Assembly: GCA_947494675.1 (NCBI GenBank)
Contig: CANLVP010000003.1
Span: forward strand, 359,791 to 423,790
Length of the DNA stretch: 64,000 bases
Direction of reading: 5' to 3'
DNA from: an uncultured Paracoccaceae bacterium
GTDB taxonomy: Bacteria; Pseudomonadota; Alphaproteobacteria; Rhodobacterales; Rhodobacteraceae
Positions 21,146 through 33,100 of the stretch are shown in pieces (within the stretch, counting starts at the first letter, position 1; every line of letters begins with the position of its first letter). Below the pieces are notes generated by a model. It was not told where the DNA came from. It searched no databases and saw only the letters and a list, made by a program, of their open reading frames with translations. Position numbers and translations under genes: made by a program.

Positions 21146-24100
21146 CTATTGCACCGCCCGAATTGCACGCACGATCCGCAGTCCCGATCCGCGCCAGCGG
21201 TCCCGGATCAGCGCCTCTGCCGCGTCAAGGCGGGCGCGTGCGATGTCGCGGCTTTCGCCGTTGACGTAGTAGTTGAGGTTCAGCACCACGGGGCTGTCGC
21301 CCAGTTGCGCGGCCAGCTGGTCAACCCCGTTTGCAAGCGCTGCCGAAGGTGCAGCCCCTGCCCCAAAGGCCGCCGCCATCAGGTCGATGTCGATGACATT
21401 GCCCAGGGCCACGCCAAAGTTGAGCTTGGCCACGGTGCCGGGGGTCACCCGGATGGTGCGTGGGTTTTCGGTCGTGATCGCATACCCGGTGGGCAAGGTG
21501 CGCTCATCGAGTTTCAGCGTGAAGTTCGACCCGATGGACGCAGGCAATTCGGCGCAAGGCACGCTAAAGCGGCCATATTCGTCCGTCGTGATCAAGGTGC
21601 CGTTCACGGTCGACAGACGCACGCCCGGCAAGCCTTGTTCCGCGTCAGGGGTCACAACCTCAGGCGCAAGTTTGCCGCCGCCTTTGCCACCGTAGTAGGT
21701 CTGATCGGTGATCTGTGACCTGTCGGGCTCAATCACGCCGTCCTGATAGCCGTTGAAGTTTTCATCATCAAAAACCTTGCCGATGATGTCGGAACATTCA
21801 AACACAGGCTCTGGCGGGCGGGTCAGTGTGGCGGTCGCGATGTTGGACACCACGGTGCCATCGGGGCCCAGCATATAGGCGCGGTTCACCATCTCAACCG
21901 CGTCGCCTACGACGCGGGCGTCAAAGGTCACGCTGCTGGTGCCAAGGGGGGCCAGCGTCAGCGGACCCCAACGGAGCTGGTTGCCCACGGTTTCCGGATC
22001 ATCAATCGCCACACCATCAAAGGCCGAAGTGCCCGGCGTATAGATCACGCCAGCGGGCATGATATCGACAGCCGTCAGACCCGGTTCGGCCTGCGCCAGA
22101 CGGTTCTGGAAGGTCAGCGTATAGGTTACCGTGCCGCCACGAAGAACGGTTTCGGGGGCCACGGACTTGCTGGCAAAGATGTCAGGTGCGGCCACGCGCG
22201 GCACTTCCACTTCAGCCGTTACAGGTGTCGTCACTGTCGAGGAGACAACAGAGATCGTATTGGCCTGCGCGGGGAAACCCAGTGAGGTGTCGTAGACCAC
22301 AATGATCTGCAAAGTGCCGGTCTCTCCGGGTGCCAAAGACACACCGCTGGTCAGCATCGACGTATCGCTCACCCCATTGAAGTTGGGGTTTGGACCGCCT
22401 GTGCCGGACCAGTTCGAGGCCGTCGGCGCAGTTGTGCTGACCAGTTCGGCGGGCGTTGCGAAGGCCACCAGATCGTCGGTCACCTGGATTTCGTTCTGCG
22501 TGATGTTGCCGGTGTTGGTCACCGTCATATCAAACGTCACTTGATACTGGTTGGCCGCGACGAGTTCGGGCGTGGTTGTGTCTTTCGTCGCCTCAAGGCT
22601 CGCGATCTGGTTGATCGAGATGATTGTCGGATCGTCCAACGTATTGCCGTCATCATCGATGCCATTGTCGGAAATGTCCGTGACCGGATTGTCATCGGGG
22701 TCGATCGCCTCGCCCAATGCCGTGTTCTCAACCCCGCCGCTGTCGATGTCGTCCTGCGTCAGCGTGTAGAGCACGGTAAAGGTGTTCACAGCACCCGGGA
22801 TGAGCGAAGTTTCGTCGTCGCCATCGGTAAAGGTCACGCTGTCAGGTGTCAGCGTATCGCCATTCAGATTGGTTAGCGTATCCGTGATGACCAGATCCGT
22901 CAGCGTCACGGTGCCGGTGTTTTCAGCCGTGATGGTGAATTCCACCACATCACCGACAACCACTGTTGCATCGGGGTCGTCAAATGGCACGGCAAGCTTC
23001 GTCACTTCCAAGCCGGGGTCCGGAATGAACGTGATCACAGTTGGATCGTCGGCGGTGTTGCCGTCGGTATCGTCGCCATTGTCGGATACATCCGTCACTG
23101 GGTCCCCGCTTGGGTCCGTGGCCACCACAGTCGCAGTGTTCGAGATGCCGCCTGAATCCACATCGTCCTGAGTCAGCGTATAGCGCAGCTCATAGGTCAG
23201 CACTTCACCGGGCGCGATGGAGCCCGGCAAGCTGCTGGGGTTCACGATTGTGGGTGCGGCTGTCGACAACACATTGCCATCCGCATCCGACAGCGTGTCG
23301 GTCACGTCGATCCCAAAGAGCGTTGTGTTCCCCTGGTTTGTGGCCACGAGGGCAAAGACAACCTCGTCCCCTGCCGCAGCACCTGTTGTCGTGATGGTCT
23401 TCACAAGGCTGATCGCGGGCCCCGGCACGATGATGAACTCTGTCGGGTCGTCGGTGGTGTTGCCGTCGCTGTCATTGCCATCGTCAGAAGTATCATCAAC
23501 GGATGTGCCAAAGGGGTCGGTCGCATCGACAACCACGGTGTTGTCAAAGCCGCCCGCGTCGATATCCGCCTGAGAGATGATCTTGGTCCCGGTGTAGGTC
23601 CAGACCTCGGTCACGTCCAAGAACCCGTCACCATCGGTATCGCCGGTCAAACTGCCAAAGGGCGTGGTCAACGTGGTGGGCGAGGCCGCAAAGTTGCGGC
23701 GGGTCATGGTGTCGGTGATGCGATCAACTGACAAAGACACATCGCCCGTGTTGGTCAGGGTCAGCGTATACGTCACCTCGGTCCCGAGGAAGGTATTGGG
23801 CGCGCTGGATGTCTTGACCGCTTCGATCCCCGGCACTGCGGGTTCGGCTGGTGTGGTGATCGTATCCTCGCGGGTGATCACGGTGTCGTTGGGGTCAGTT
23901 GCTTCGGCTTCTGCCGTGTTCTCAATCTCGCCCGCGTCCTTGTCGTCTTGCGTGATTGTATAGGCCAGCGTGCAAGTGTCATCGGTGTCGCCCACGTTCA
24001 ACGTTGCGATGGTGCAGCTAAAGGCCGGGGACACGATGTCGTCCGTAATGGTCACATCGGACAGGGTGACGTTGCCCGTATTTTGCACGGTGAAGGTATA

Positions 24101-27100
24101 GGTAATCGACGTGCCGACCGCGCCAAACGGATCGGGGCTTGCAGACTTGACCAAGGTAAATGCTGGTGCCGGTGTTGGGCCGCCAACCGTCAGCGTGGTG
24201 TCATCTTCCACCGCGCCACCCTGTGGGTCCACACCTGCAACAGAGGCGGCGTTCAGGATGCTGCCTGCGTCGATATCGTCCTGCGTAACGGGATAAGTGC
24301 CAAAGCAGCTGTTATCGACGTCGCCGGGTTCTAGCGAGCCGAGCGTACAGTCGAGCGGCAGCAGATCATCGCGCGCGCGCACGCCGCTGATCGTCTGGTT
24401 GCCGTCGTTGGTCACGGTCAGCGTATAGGTGATGATCTCACCCACGGTGCTGAAGTCTGTCAGGTCAGCGGTCTTGACGATCTGCAGCGATGGGTTGGTG
24501 TCTGCTGGCGTGGTCAGTGTGCTGGGTGGTGAGATGATCGGCGTGCCGGGCAGCGGGCCAAAGGTCGTATTGGCGGTCGCGCTGTTGAACACACTTCCTG
24601 CATCCAGATCATCAAGATCAACGGTCAGGCGACCTTCGCAGGTTGCCGTCTCGGCGGGGTCCGTCGCGTTGGCCGGGGTAAAGTCCGGATCCGTGACGGG
24701 GACAGCTGTCCAGCAGGTGACCGGCGTATCCAAGAGCGGGTCATCAATGGTGATGTCGCGGGTAAAGGCAGCGTCGCCGGTGTTGGTGACCACGAATTGG
24801 TAGACAAGGACGTCGTCCACTTCGTCATATTCCAGACCCGGCTGGACCGAGGTGTCGGGGTTTTCAATCCGCAGCAGCGTCTTGGCCACGGTCAGGCCCG
24901 GCGCATTGCCATTAGGGACCGTCACCGCATCTGGTGGTGATGTCGTGCCATCAACCGTCGCAGTTGCCGTGTTGGTGGCAGAGCCCACATCAACCTCGGC
25001 CTGGGTCACGGTATAGGTCGCGGAACAGACCAGTTGATCGCCCGGCGCCATGCCGGGGTTGGGGTTGGCGGGACAGGTCACGCCACCGGTGATCAGGTTG
25101 TCGTTCACCGTGACAGGGCCAGTGAGGTTCACATTGCCTTCGTTTGTGATGGTGTATTCGTAGCTGATGACCGCGCCCGAGACAAAGTTCGCAGGGTTGG
25201 TGACGTCGTTGTCCCCGGTCGAGATTGAGATCGCCTCTTTGTCGACAGAGACCTCAGGATTTTGCTGGGCGGGCACGCTTTCGGTTGCGGCGGGGCTGGT
25301 GGTGGTCCCGTCTGTTGCGGTGGCAGAGTTATCCACTTGGCCCGCGTTCAGATCGTCCTGATCCACGGTGTAGATGCCAGAACAAGTCAGGGAATCGCCC
25401 GGTGCCAAGGGCACGGGGTCACAAGTGATCGTGCCGCCATCATTGGTGATCAGCGGATCGGTAATGCTGATCGCATCGGTGATCGTGACGTTGCCATCGT
25501 TGGTGACGGTAAAGGTATAGGTCAGCGCATCGCCCACGGTGTCATAGGTCGGACCACCGGCGGTCAGCTCTTTCACCAGCGACAGTTCCGGGTTGGCAGG
25601 GATCGTCAGCACCGTCCGGTCGCTGTTGTCGCCCGGTGTGCCTGCGTCTGTGAGGTCATCGACCACCGTGCCGTTAGGGTCCGTGCCTTCAACCGTTGCG
25701 CGGTTGTCGATACCGCCTGCATCCACGTCATCCTGCGTTAGCTGGTAAGTCGCGCGGTAGGTCGCGGTTTCACCGGGCAGCAAAGTGCCAGAGCCTGAAC
25801 CTGCATCCGCGGAAAAGAACGTCGGACCAGAGGTCAGCGTCAGCGTCGTGCCATCCGCCCGGCGCAGCCTGTCGCGGGCCACGTTCACGCCTGTCAGCGT
25901 GACGTTGCCGGTGTTCGTTGCCGTGATCTCAAACCGGACGATGCCGTTGACAGTGGTGGGGCCTGCGGTGATGACCTTTTCGCCCTCGATGTCAGGCTGT
26001 GCCGGAATGTCCAGCGTTGTAGGTGTCGAACCACCACCCGGCGTGGGGTGAGAGACATCGGTAACTGGCGTGTCAGACGGGTCTTCTGCATCTGCGGTGG
26101 CCGTGTTGGACAGCCCGCCCGCATCCACATCATCTTGGGTCAGAACGTGGGTCAGCTGGTAGGTCCAAACCTCGGTCAGGCCAAGCTCACCGTCGCCGCC
26201 CGTATCGCCACCCGTGAACGTGGGGACCGATGGTGTGATAAGCGTGCCATCCGCGCGCGACAGGGTGTCGGACAGCACAATGCCATCCAGCGTGACGTTG
26301 CCGGTGTTGCTGATGCTGATGTCAAAGGTGACCGTCTCGCCCGCGACCAAAGATGCCGGTGGCGTGACCGTTTTCACAACCTCTAGCGATGGATCAGGGT
26401 TTTCGACGTCGACGGTTTCTGTTGCCGTCTGCGTCGCCGGTGGCGTGACACCGGCTGGCGGTGTCGCGTTGGATGCGCTGACGATGTTGGTCAGGTCATT
26501 GCCTTCATCAATGTCGTCCTGCGTGACCACATAGGTCGCGGTCAGTTGCGCGCTGTCGGTTGGGTCAAGCGAGCCGACATTGCCGCTTGACGAAATCGTC
26601 AGGTTCGATGTCCCGCTGGCCGATGTATGGGCGTCGGTCAGTGTGATCCCTGTCAGCGTCACGTTGCCGGTGTTCACCACGGTATAGGTGTAGGTGATGG
26701 TGTCGCCCGCCGCCACGTTGGTGGTGTCGGATGCCACTTTGTCGATGGTAAAGGCCGGACTGCGCGTGCCGTTCACGGTGACCGTGTCGGTGTCGTCAAT
26801 CGTGCCGCCGTTGACCGGGTCAACGACCTCTGCCGTCGCAATGTTGGTGACAAATCCCGCATTCACATCAATCTGATCGACGGTATAGGTGCCGGTGCAG
26901 ACAAAGAAGCTGTCGGGCAAGAGCACAGGATCAAAATCAGGTGCTGGGCCCGTGTCTGGCAGCGTGTTGCCACAGGTCAGCGTCGGAATGCGATCATCGG
27001 TGACCGTCGTTGGATCGGTGATCGTGACATTGCCAGTGTTGGCCACGACATAGCGATAATCCAGCGTGTCGCCATCATTGGCAAAGGTGGTATCCAACGC

Positions 27101-30100
27101 CTCTTTGACAACAGTGATCGCAGGTTCGCGGTCAGGGCCGGACCCGGTGATATCATCGCTGTCATCCACGTCGCCGTAGTTTTCGGTGGTGGAATTCGCC
27201 GTCGCCTCGTTATCCAAGGTGCCGCGATCAAGGTCCTCTTGCGTGACGGTGTAGGTGAACACGCAAGACGTATCGACTGCACCCGGTGCCAAAGACCCGA
27301 TCACACACTGTTCACCCGGGAACAGGATGTCGGTGACGATTGTGCTCGTCAGGGTGATATTGCCGCTGTTGGTCACGGTGATCTGGTAAGGCACCTGCTG
27401 ACCCACGGCAGAGAATGCCGTGCTGGGTTCGCTGGCGGCCAGTTCCTTGAGAATCGTGACTTCGGGGTCAGGCGTCTCAAGGTCATGCATGTTGTCGGCG
27501 GTGCCGGTGACGGCCACACCCTGTGGCGTGTTGCCGGTCACATCGACCACGTTGTCGAGCGTTGTGCCCGCGTCCAGATCGGACTGCTGCACCGTATAGG
27601 TGCCAGTGCAGACCGCTTGCTGGCCGGGCGCAAGCGTCGTGGGCGACGCCGCGCCGTTGTAAAGACAGCTCAACCCCGGGATCAGCGGGTCAGTGATCGC
27701 AAGGCCAGAGATGGTCTGGTTGCCGTCATTGTCCACCGTGATCTGATAGGTGAGCATGTCACCGACGGATGCAGGATCGTTGCCAGCCGTGACAGACTTG
27801 GCAACGGTGAGCAGGTTGATGGCCTCACCATCGACCGTGGCCTGCACGGGTGGCGACGAAATCTCTGACGTGCCGGATGGGACTGTTGTCACGATCCCCG
27901 CGGCGTTGTTGGTGACAAAGCCTGTGGTGTCGCCGGATTGCACCGCATCCAGATCGGCTTGGGTGACCGTGTAGGTCGGCATCTCGAAACAGGTGAACGT
28001 CTCGCCGGGGTCAAGGTCGTCGGATGGTCCGGCCGAGGCCGTGTCGCGGGTGCGGTCAAAACACTCAATATCGCCTGGGATTTTGTCGTCCCGGATGACG
28101 ATGCGCCGGGCGATCGACGGGGCAAGCGCGCCGCCGGGGCTCGTGTTGGTGACGGTGAAGGTATAGGTGATCACGTCGCCGACTGCGTTGAAGGTCGTCA
28201 CATCCGGTACTTTGGTAATCGTGATGGTGGGCGGCTCACCCTCTGGCACAGTTTCTGACGTGGGCGGGCTGTCGACAGTTGGGCTGGATGCAAAGGCGGT
28301 GTTGGTGACGCTGCCAAAGGACACATCCTGCGCGGTAATCGGATAGGTGGCGGTACAGCTGACCGGCGCATCGGTTGGATCAAGATCGCCCGCAAGGCAG
28401 GTGAAGGTGCCGATCAGATTGTCCACAATTTCAATCGGGCCAGAGATCGTCTGGTTGCCGGTGTTGGTGATCTGATAGGTGTATTCCAGCGTGGACGCGG
28501 TGTTAAAGCCGCCGTCGCCCAGGATGTTGGTCAAGGATTTGACCACTTCCATGGATGGCGTCTGGATCGCGTCAACGGTGACAGTGGCGGGTGTTGGCGT
28601 GGTCACCGGGTTGCCGCCGAAGGTCGTGTCGGCGGTGGCAGAGTTGGTAAAGCTGCCCGCATCGACGTCGCCCTGATCTGCCGTCCATATCCCGGTACAG
28701 CTCACCGTGTCGCCGGGTGCGACGGGCGGCGTGCCACAGGCAAAGGCCGGGCCGATATCAGGGTCATTCACCAAGATCGGTTCGGTCAGTGTCACGTTGC
28801 CAGTGTTGCGGACCGTGAAGGTGTAGCTGATCGTGTCACCCACTGCTGAATAGGTCGAAGGCGTGCCAGAGGTTACAGCCTTTTGGATTTCGATCCCTGC
28901 GGTCTGCGTGGCCGTCACGGTCACGGTGTCGGTGGGCGAATCCACGTCAGCCGTCCCGCTTGGGTGGGTGGCAGAGGGCACAACCGGTTGGTTGACTTCG
29001 GCAAAGGCGACGTTGGTGACTTCGCCCGCGTCCAGATCATCCTGCGTGACCGTGTAGGTGGCGGTACAATTCAGCGTATCACCCGGCGCGAGGCCCGCGC
29101 CGATGGGGTCACAGACCACGGATGTCTTGTCGTCGTCGATGGTGATCGGCTCTGTGATCGTGATGGCGCCGGGGTTTCCTGCCAGCACGTTGGTCACAAC
29201 GTAATCATAGGTGATGGTGTCACCGACGGCGGTAAACCCACCGGTCGGCGAGGATTTCACGACGCTCAGTTCTGGCGTCTGTGCCGGACCGGGAATGGTG
29301 TTTTCGTCCTCGGCCTCAACGGTGGTGCCTTCGGTGGTCGTGCCCATGACATCGACGGTGTTGACGACGGCGCCGAAATCCACTTCATCCTGCGTGATGA
29401 CCAAATCCGCGCTCAGGGCGGGTGCGCCGCCTGCACAGGTCGTGGTGCTTTCGCCTGGGCCAAGATCGTCCAGCGCACAGGACATCGTGATGCGGGGATC
29501 GGGGTCGTTAATCGTGAGGCCTGTCAGAGTGACATTGCCCGTGTTGGTGACAACAAAGTTATAAGTCAACGTGTCGCCCAGCGCGAATGCGCTGGGATCA
29601 CCTGCGATGGATTTCTCGACCGTCAGGCCGGGGTTCTCTGCCGGGCCGGTCACATCAACTGAAACGCTGTCGGTCTCTGCCGGGCCGGTTGGCGGATCGC
29701 CTGTGACGTCGGCGATGTTGGTAAACTCGCCTGCGTCCACGTCCGCCTGCTGCACGGTATATGTGCCGATACAATCATAGCTTTCGCCGGGGCCAAGGTC
29801 TTGCGGCGCACAGGCCGGAGCAAAGCTCACATCGGCATCCGTGATGGTCACATCCGTCAGCGTGACGTTGCCTGTATTGGTCGCAGTCAGCGTGAAGGTC
29901 ACCACGTCATTCTCGAGGGTAAAGCCGCCGTCAGCCACCTTACCAATGTCAACCGATGGCGCAGCTGCGGGACCTGTGACGGTATTGCCGTCGTTGTCGC
30001 TCAGGCCATTGGCAGCTGATGCCGCGACGGCGGTATTCACGTATGATCCCGCGTCGATATCGGACTGCATGATCGTGTAGCTGCCCGAGCAGCTGCTGTC

Positions 30101-33100
30101 AGTGTCGCCCGGTGCGATGGCGGGCAGGCTACAGCTTAGGCCCAATTGCGCGTCAGTTACGATCACGTCGGTCAGCGTGACCTTACCGTCGTTCAATACG
30201 TCGATCACATAGTCGATGGTGTCGCCAACAGCGGCGAATGTCGTGGCTGAGGCGCGCTTATCAACCGCAAGGCTCGGCAAGACCGTCGCGTCCGCGTTCA
30301 CCGTCTCACTATCCGACCCCGTCAGCGGCGCACCATTTGGTGTCCGGCCAAGGGCGGTCGCATTATTGGTGACAGAGCCCGCGTCCAGATCGTCCTGTGT
30401 CACGTTGTAGGTATAGGTCGACGGGCAATTCACCGTCGCAGATGGGCCAATCGGCCCAACGGTACAAATCACGCCACCCAGCAGCGGATCAGACACCGTA
30501 ACGGTCGTGATCGTCTGGGCAGAGGTATTGGTGACGCTAAAGGTATAGTCGATGGGATCGCCCACATCGCCGTAATCAGCCGTCGCCGTCATCTTGTCCA
30601 AGGTCAGGCCGGGTGTGATCGCTGAGGGCACGGTTTCGCTGACCTGAGGGCTGGTCACATCAGAACCGAAGACGTTCAGCGTCGCGGTGGCGATGTTCGT
30701 GACTTCCTCTGCGTCGATGTCCGCCTGCGTCACATCATAGGTGCCGGTACAGGTCAGGCTGTCGCCCTGCAAAAGCGCCGCCGGAAGCGGGTTGGGGTCA
30801 GCACAATCCACACCGCCCGCGCCGATCTTGTCATCCGACACGATCGTCGTCGCGTCCACGCCGGTCAGGTCGATATCAATCGTGCCGTCGTTGGTAACGG
30901 TAAAGGTGTAGGTGATCGTCTCATTCAGGGTCGAGAATGTCGCGAGGTTCGCCGACTTCAAGATCGCAAGCGAAGGCGTGCCGCTGGGTGACAGGTTGAC
31001 GGTGTCAGAATTCGACACAACGGGGTTGCCGTCAAACGTCGTGTTGGCGGTCGCGGCGTTACTGACGAAACCGGCTGTCAGATCATCGCCATCGATGGTG
31101 TAGGTGGCACTACAGGTCACGCTGTCGGTTGGAGCCAATGCGCCGGCGGGGCAAGAGATCACGGTGGGCAGAAACTTGCTGTCCTCAACCGTGAACGGGC
31201 CGGGCAATTCCACGTTGCCAGAGTTCGTCACCAGATAGTCATAGCTGATCGTTTGACCCACTAGGAACGCACCGTCAAAGCTGCCGGACTTGTCCATGGT
31301 CAGGGCGGGCAACTGGTCGGCGTCGATGGTCAGGTCATCCTGAACCGGGGTGATTGCCGTGCCATCGGGCGTTTCGGCGTTTGCGGTGGCGGTGTTGGTC
31401 ACCTCACCCGCGTCCAGATCGGCCTGCGTCACGGCGTAGATATCAGACAAACAGGTGATGCTGTCGCCCGCGTCGATAGAGGTCGCGGGGCAGGTCAGTG
31501 TAATCTTGTCATCATCCAAATCGACCGCATCAAGACGGACGTTGCCCGTGTTGGTCAGCACATACTGATAGACCAATTGATCGGTTGTGGCAGAGAAAGG
31601 GTCAGGCCCGCTTGCCAAGGACTTTTCAACCGTCAGCCCAGGCAAGAAGACGGCAGAGATTGTGGCGCCATCGTCGTCCGTGGCGGTCGCACCACTGACG
31701 GTGATCGTGGCATCGGCCGTGTTGAGCACCTCGCCATTGTCGATATCGATCTGCTGGACGGTGTAGCTTGCTGAACATGTCACCGTGTTGCCGGGGGCAA
31801 CCTCCCCCGCAGGACAGGTCACTGTCGGGTCGAGCGTATCGGTCACCGTGGGTGGGCCCGGCCATGTCACGTTGCCGGTGTTCCGGATCGCAATGTCATA
31901 GTTCAGCACATCACCAACAGCGTCATAATTGGCCGTGGCGGGCGTCTTGGTCACTTCCATTGCCGGGGCGGATGCGGGACCGGTCACGGTTTCATTTGCC
32001 GTCTCCGTCACCAAGCCGTTGTTGGGATCGCGGGCGCGGGCATCTGCGGTGTTGAGCAATTGCGTGCCAGCGGCGGCGTTGTCGACATCGTCCTGCGTGA
32101 CAACATAGGTGCCGGTACATTCGACCGTGTTATCGGTGTTTTCCGTGGACAGCGGCGCGACCTCCGTCGCGTCACAGGACAGCGCAGGGATCAGCGGGTC
32201 AGTCACCGAGATATTCGACAACGTAGCGTTGCCGGTATTGGTCAGCGTCACCGTGTAGGTGATCACCTGCCCCGCGGAGGTAAAGCTGGTGGGTGATGCA
32301 ACCTTGTCCAAGGTCATGGCAGGCGCAAGTGCAGGACCGGTCAACGTGACTACGGCCTCAAGCTCACCCAATTGGCCAAATTCGGGGTCGCCATTTGCGA
32401 CGGCGATGTTGGTCAGTGTGCCAGCATCTACATCTTCTTGCGTGACTGTGTAGATACCGGTGCACAGCGCGATCTCTGGGGATGGCTGGCCATTCTCTGT
32501 GCGATCCAGAAACGTGGGCATACAGGACACACTGCCGATTTTGTCATCGTCGACGGTGATGTTGGAAATGCTGACAGAGCCGATGTTGGCGACTTCGTAG
32601 TCGTAGGTGATCCGCTGACCGACGGCGAGGAAGGTCGTATCACCACCGCGACGAACTTTTGTGAGCTCATACCCCGGCGCAATGGTGCGGATGTCACCAT
32701 TCGGAAGCGAATTCCCGCGCGTAAAGTCCCAGTAGTTGTCGTTTGGTGTATCGTCGCGCACCTGCGTCGTGGTCTGCCCGGTGTCCAGAATGTTGGCCAA
32801 AAGTGCCGGATTGGTCGAACTGAACCAGCCGGTGTTGGTGGTGTTGTTGCCAAAACCGTCCTGAAAGCCAAAGCTTTGCGTGCCGTCGGTGTTGGTGATT
32901 TCCGTCGTCAGCCCGGACCAATTGCCAACGTCATAGCCGTTCATCACCAGATTGATGTTGTTACGGTCAAACCCACCTACCTGCGTGTCACCGTCATAAG
33001 CCGTAAAGCGCACGTCGATCTGCGCGATGGCACCGCCGAAATAATCGATACAATCGCGGAACCCGCAATCAAGCTGGATCGGGTCGTTGATCGTAAACGG

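Noticed and set aside
21815-32670. CRISPR or satellite DNA interpretation of the repeats
   Set aside because: Repeats are in frame, ~115-130 codons long, diverged in DNA but conserved in protein motif; they are protein domains.
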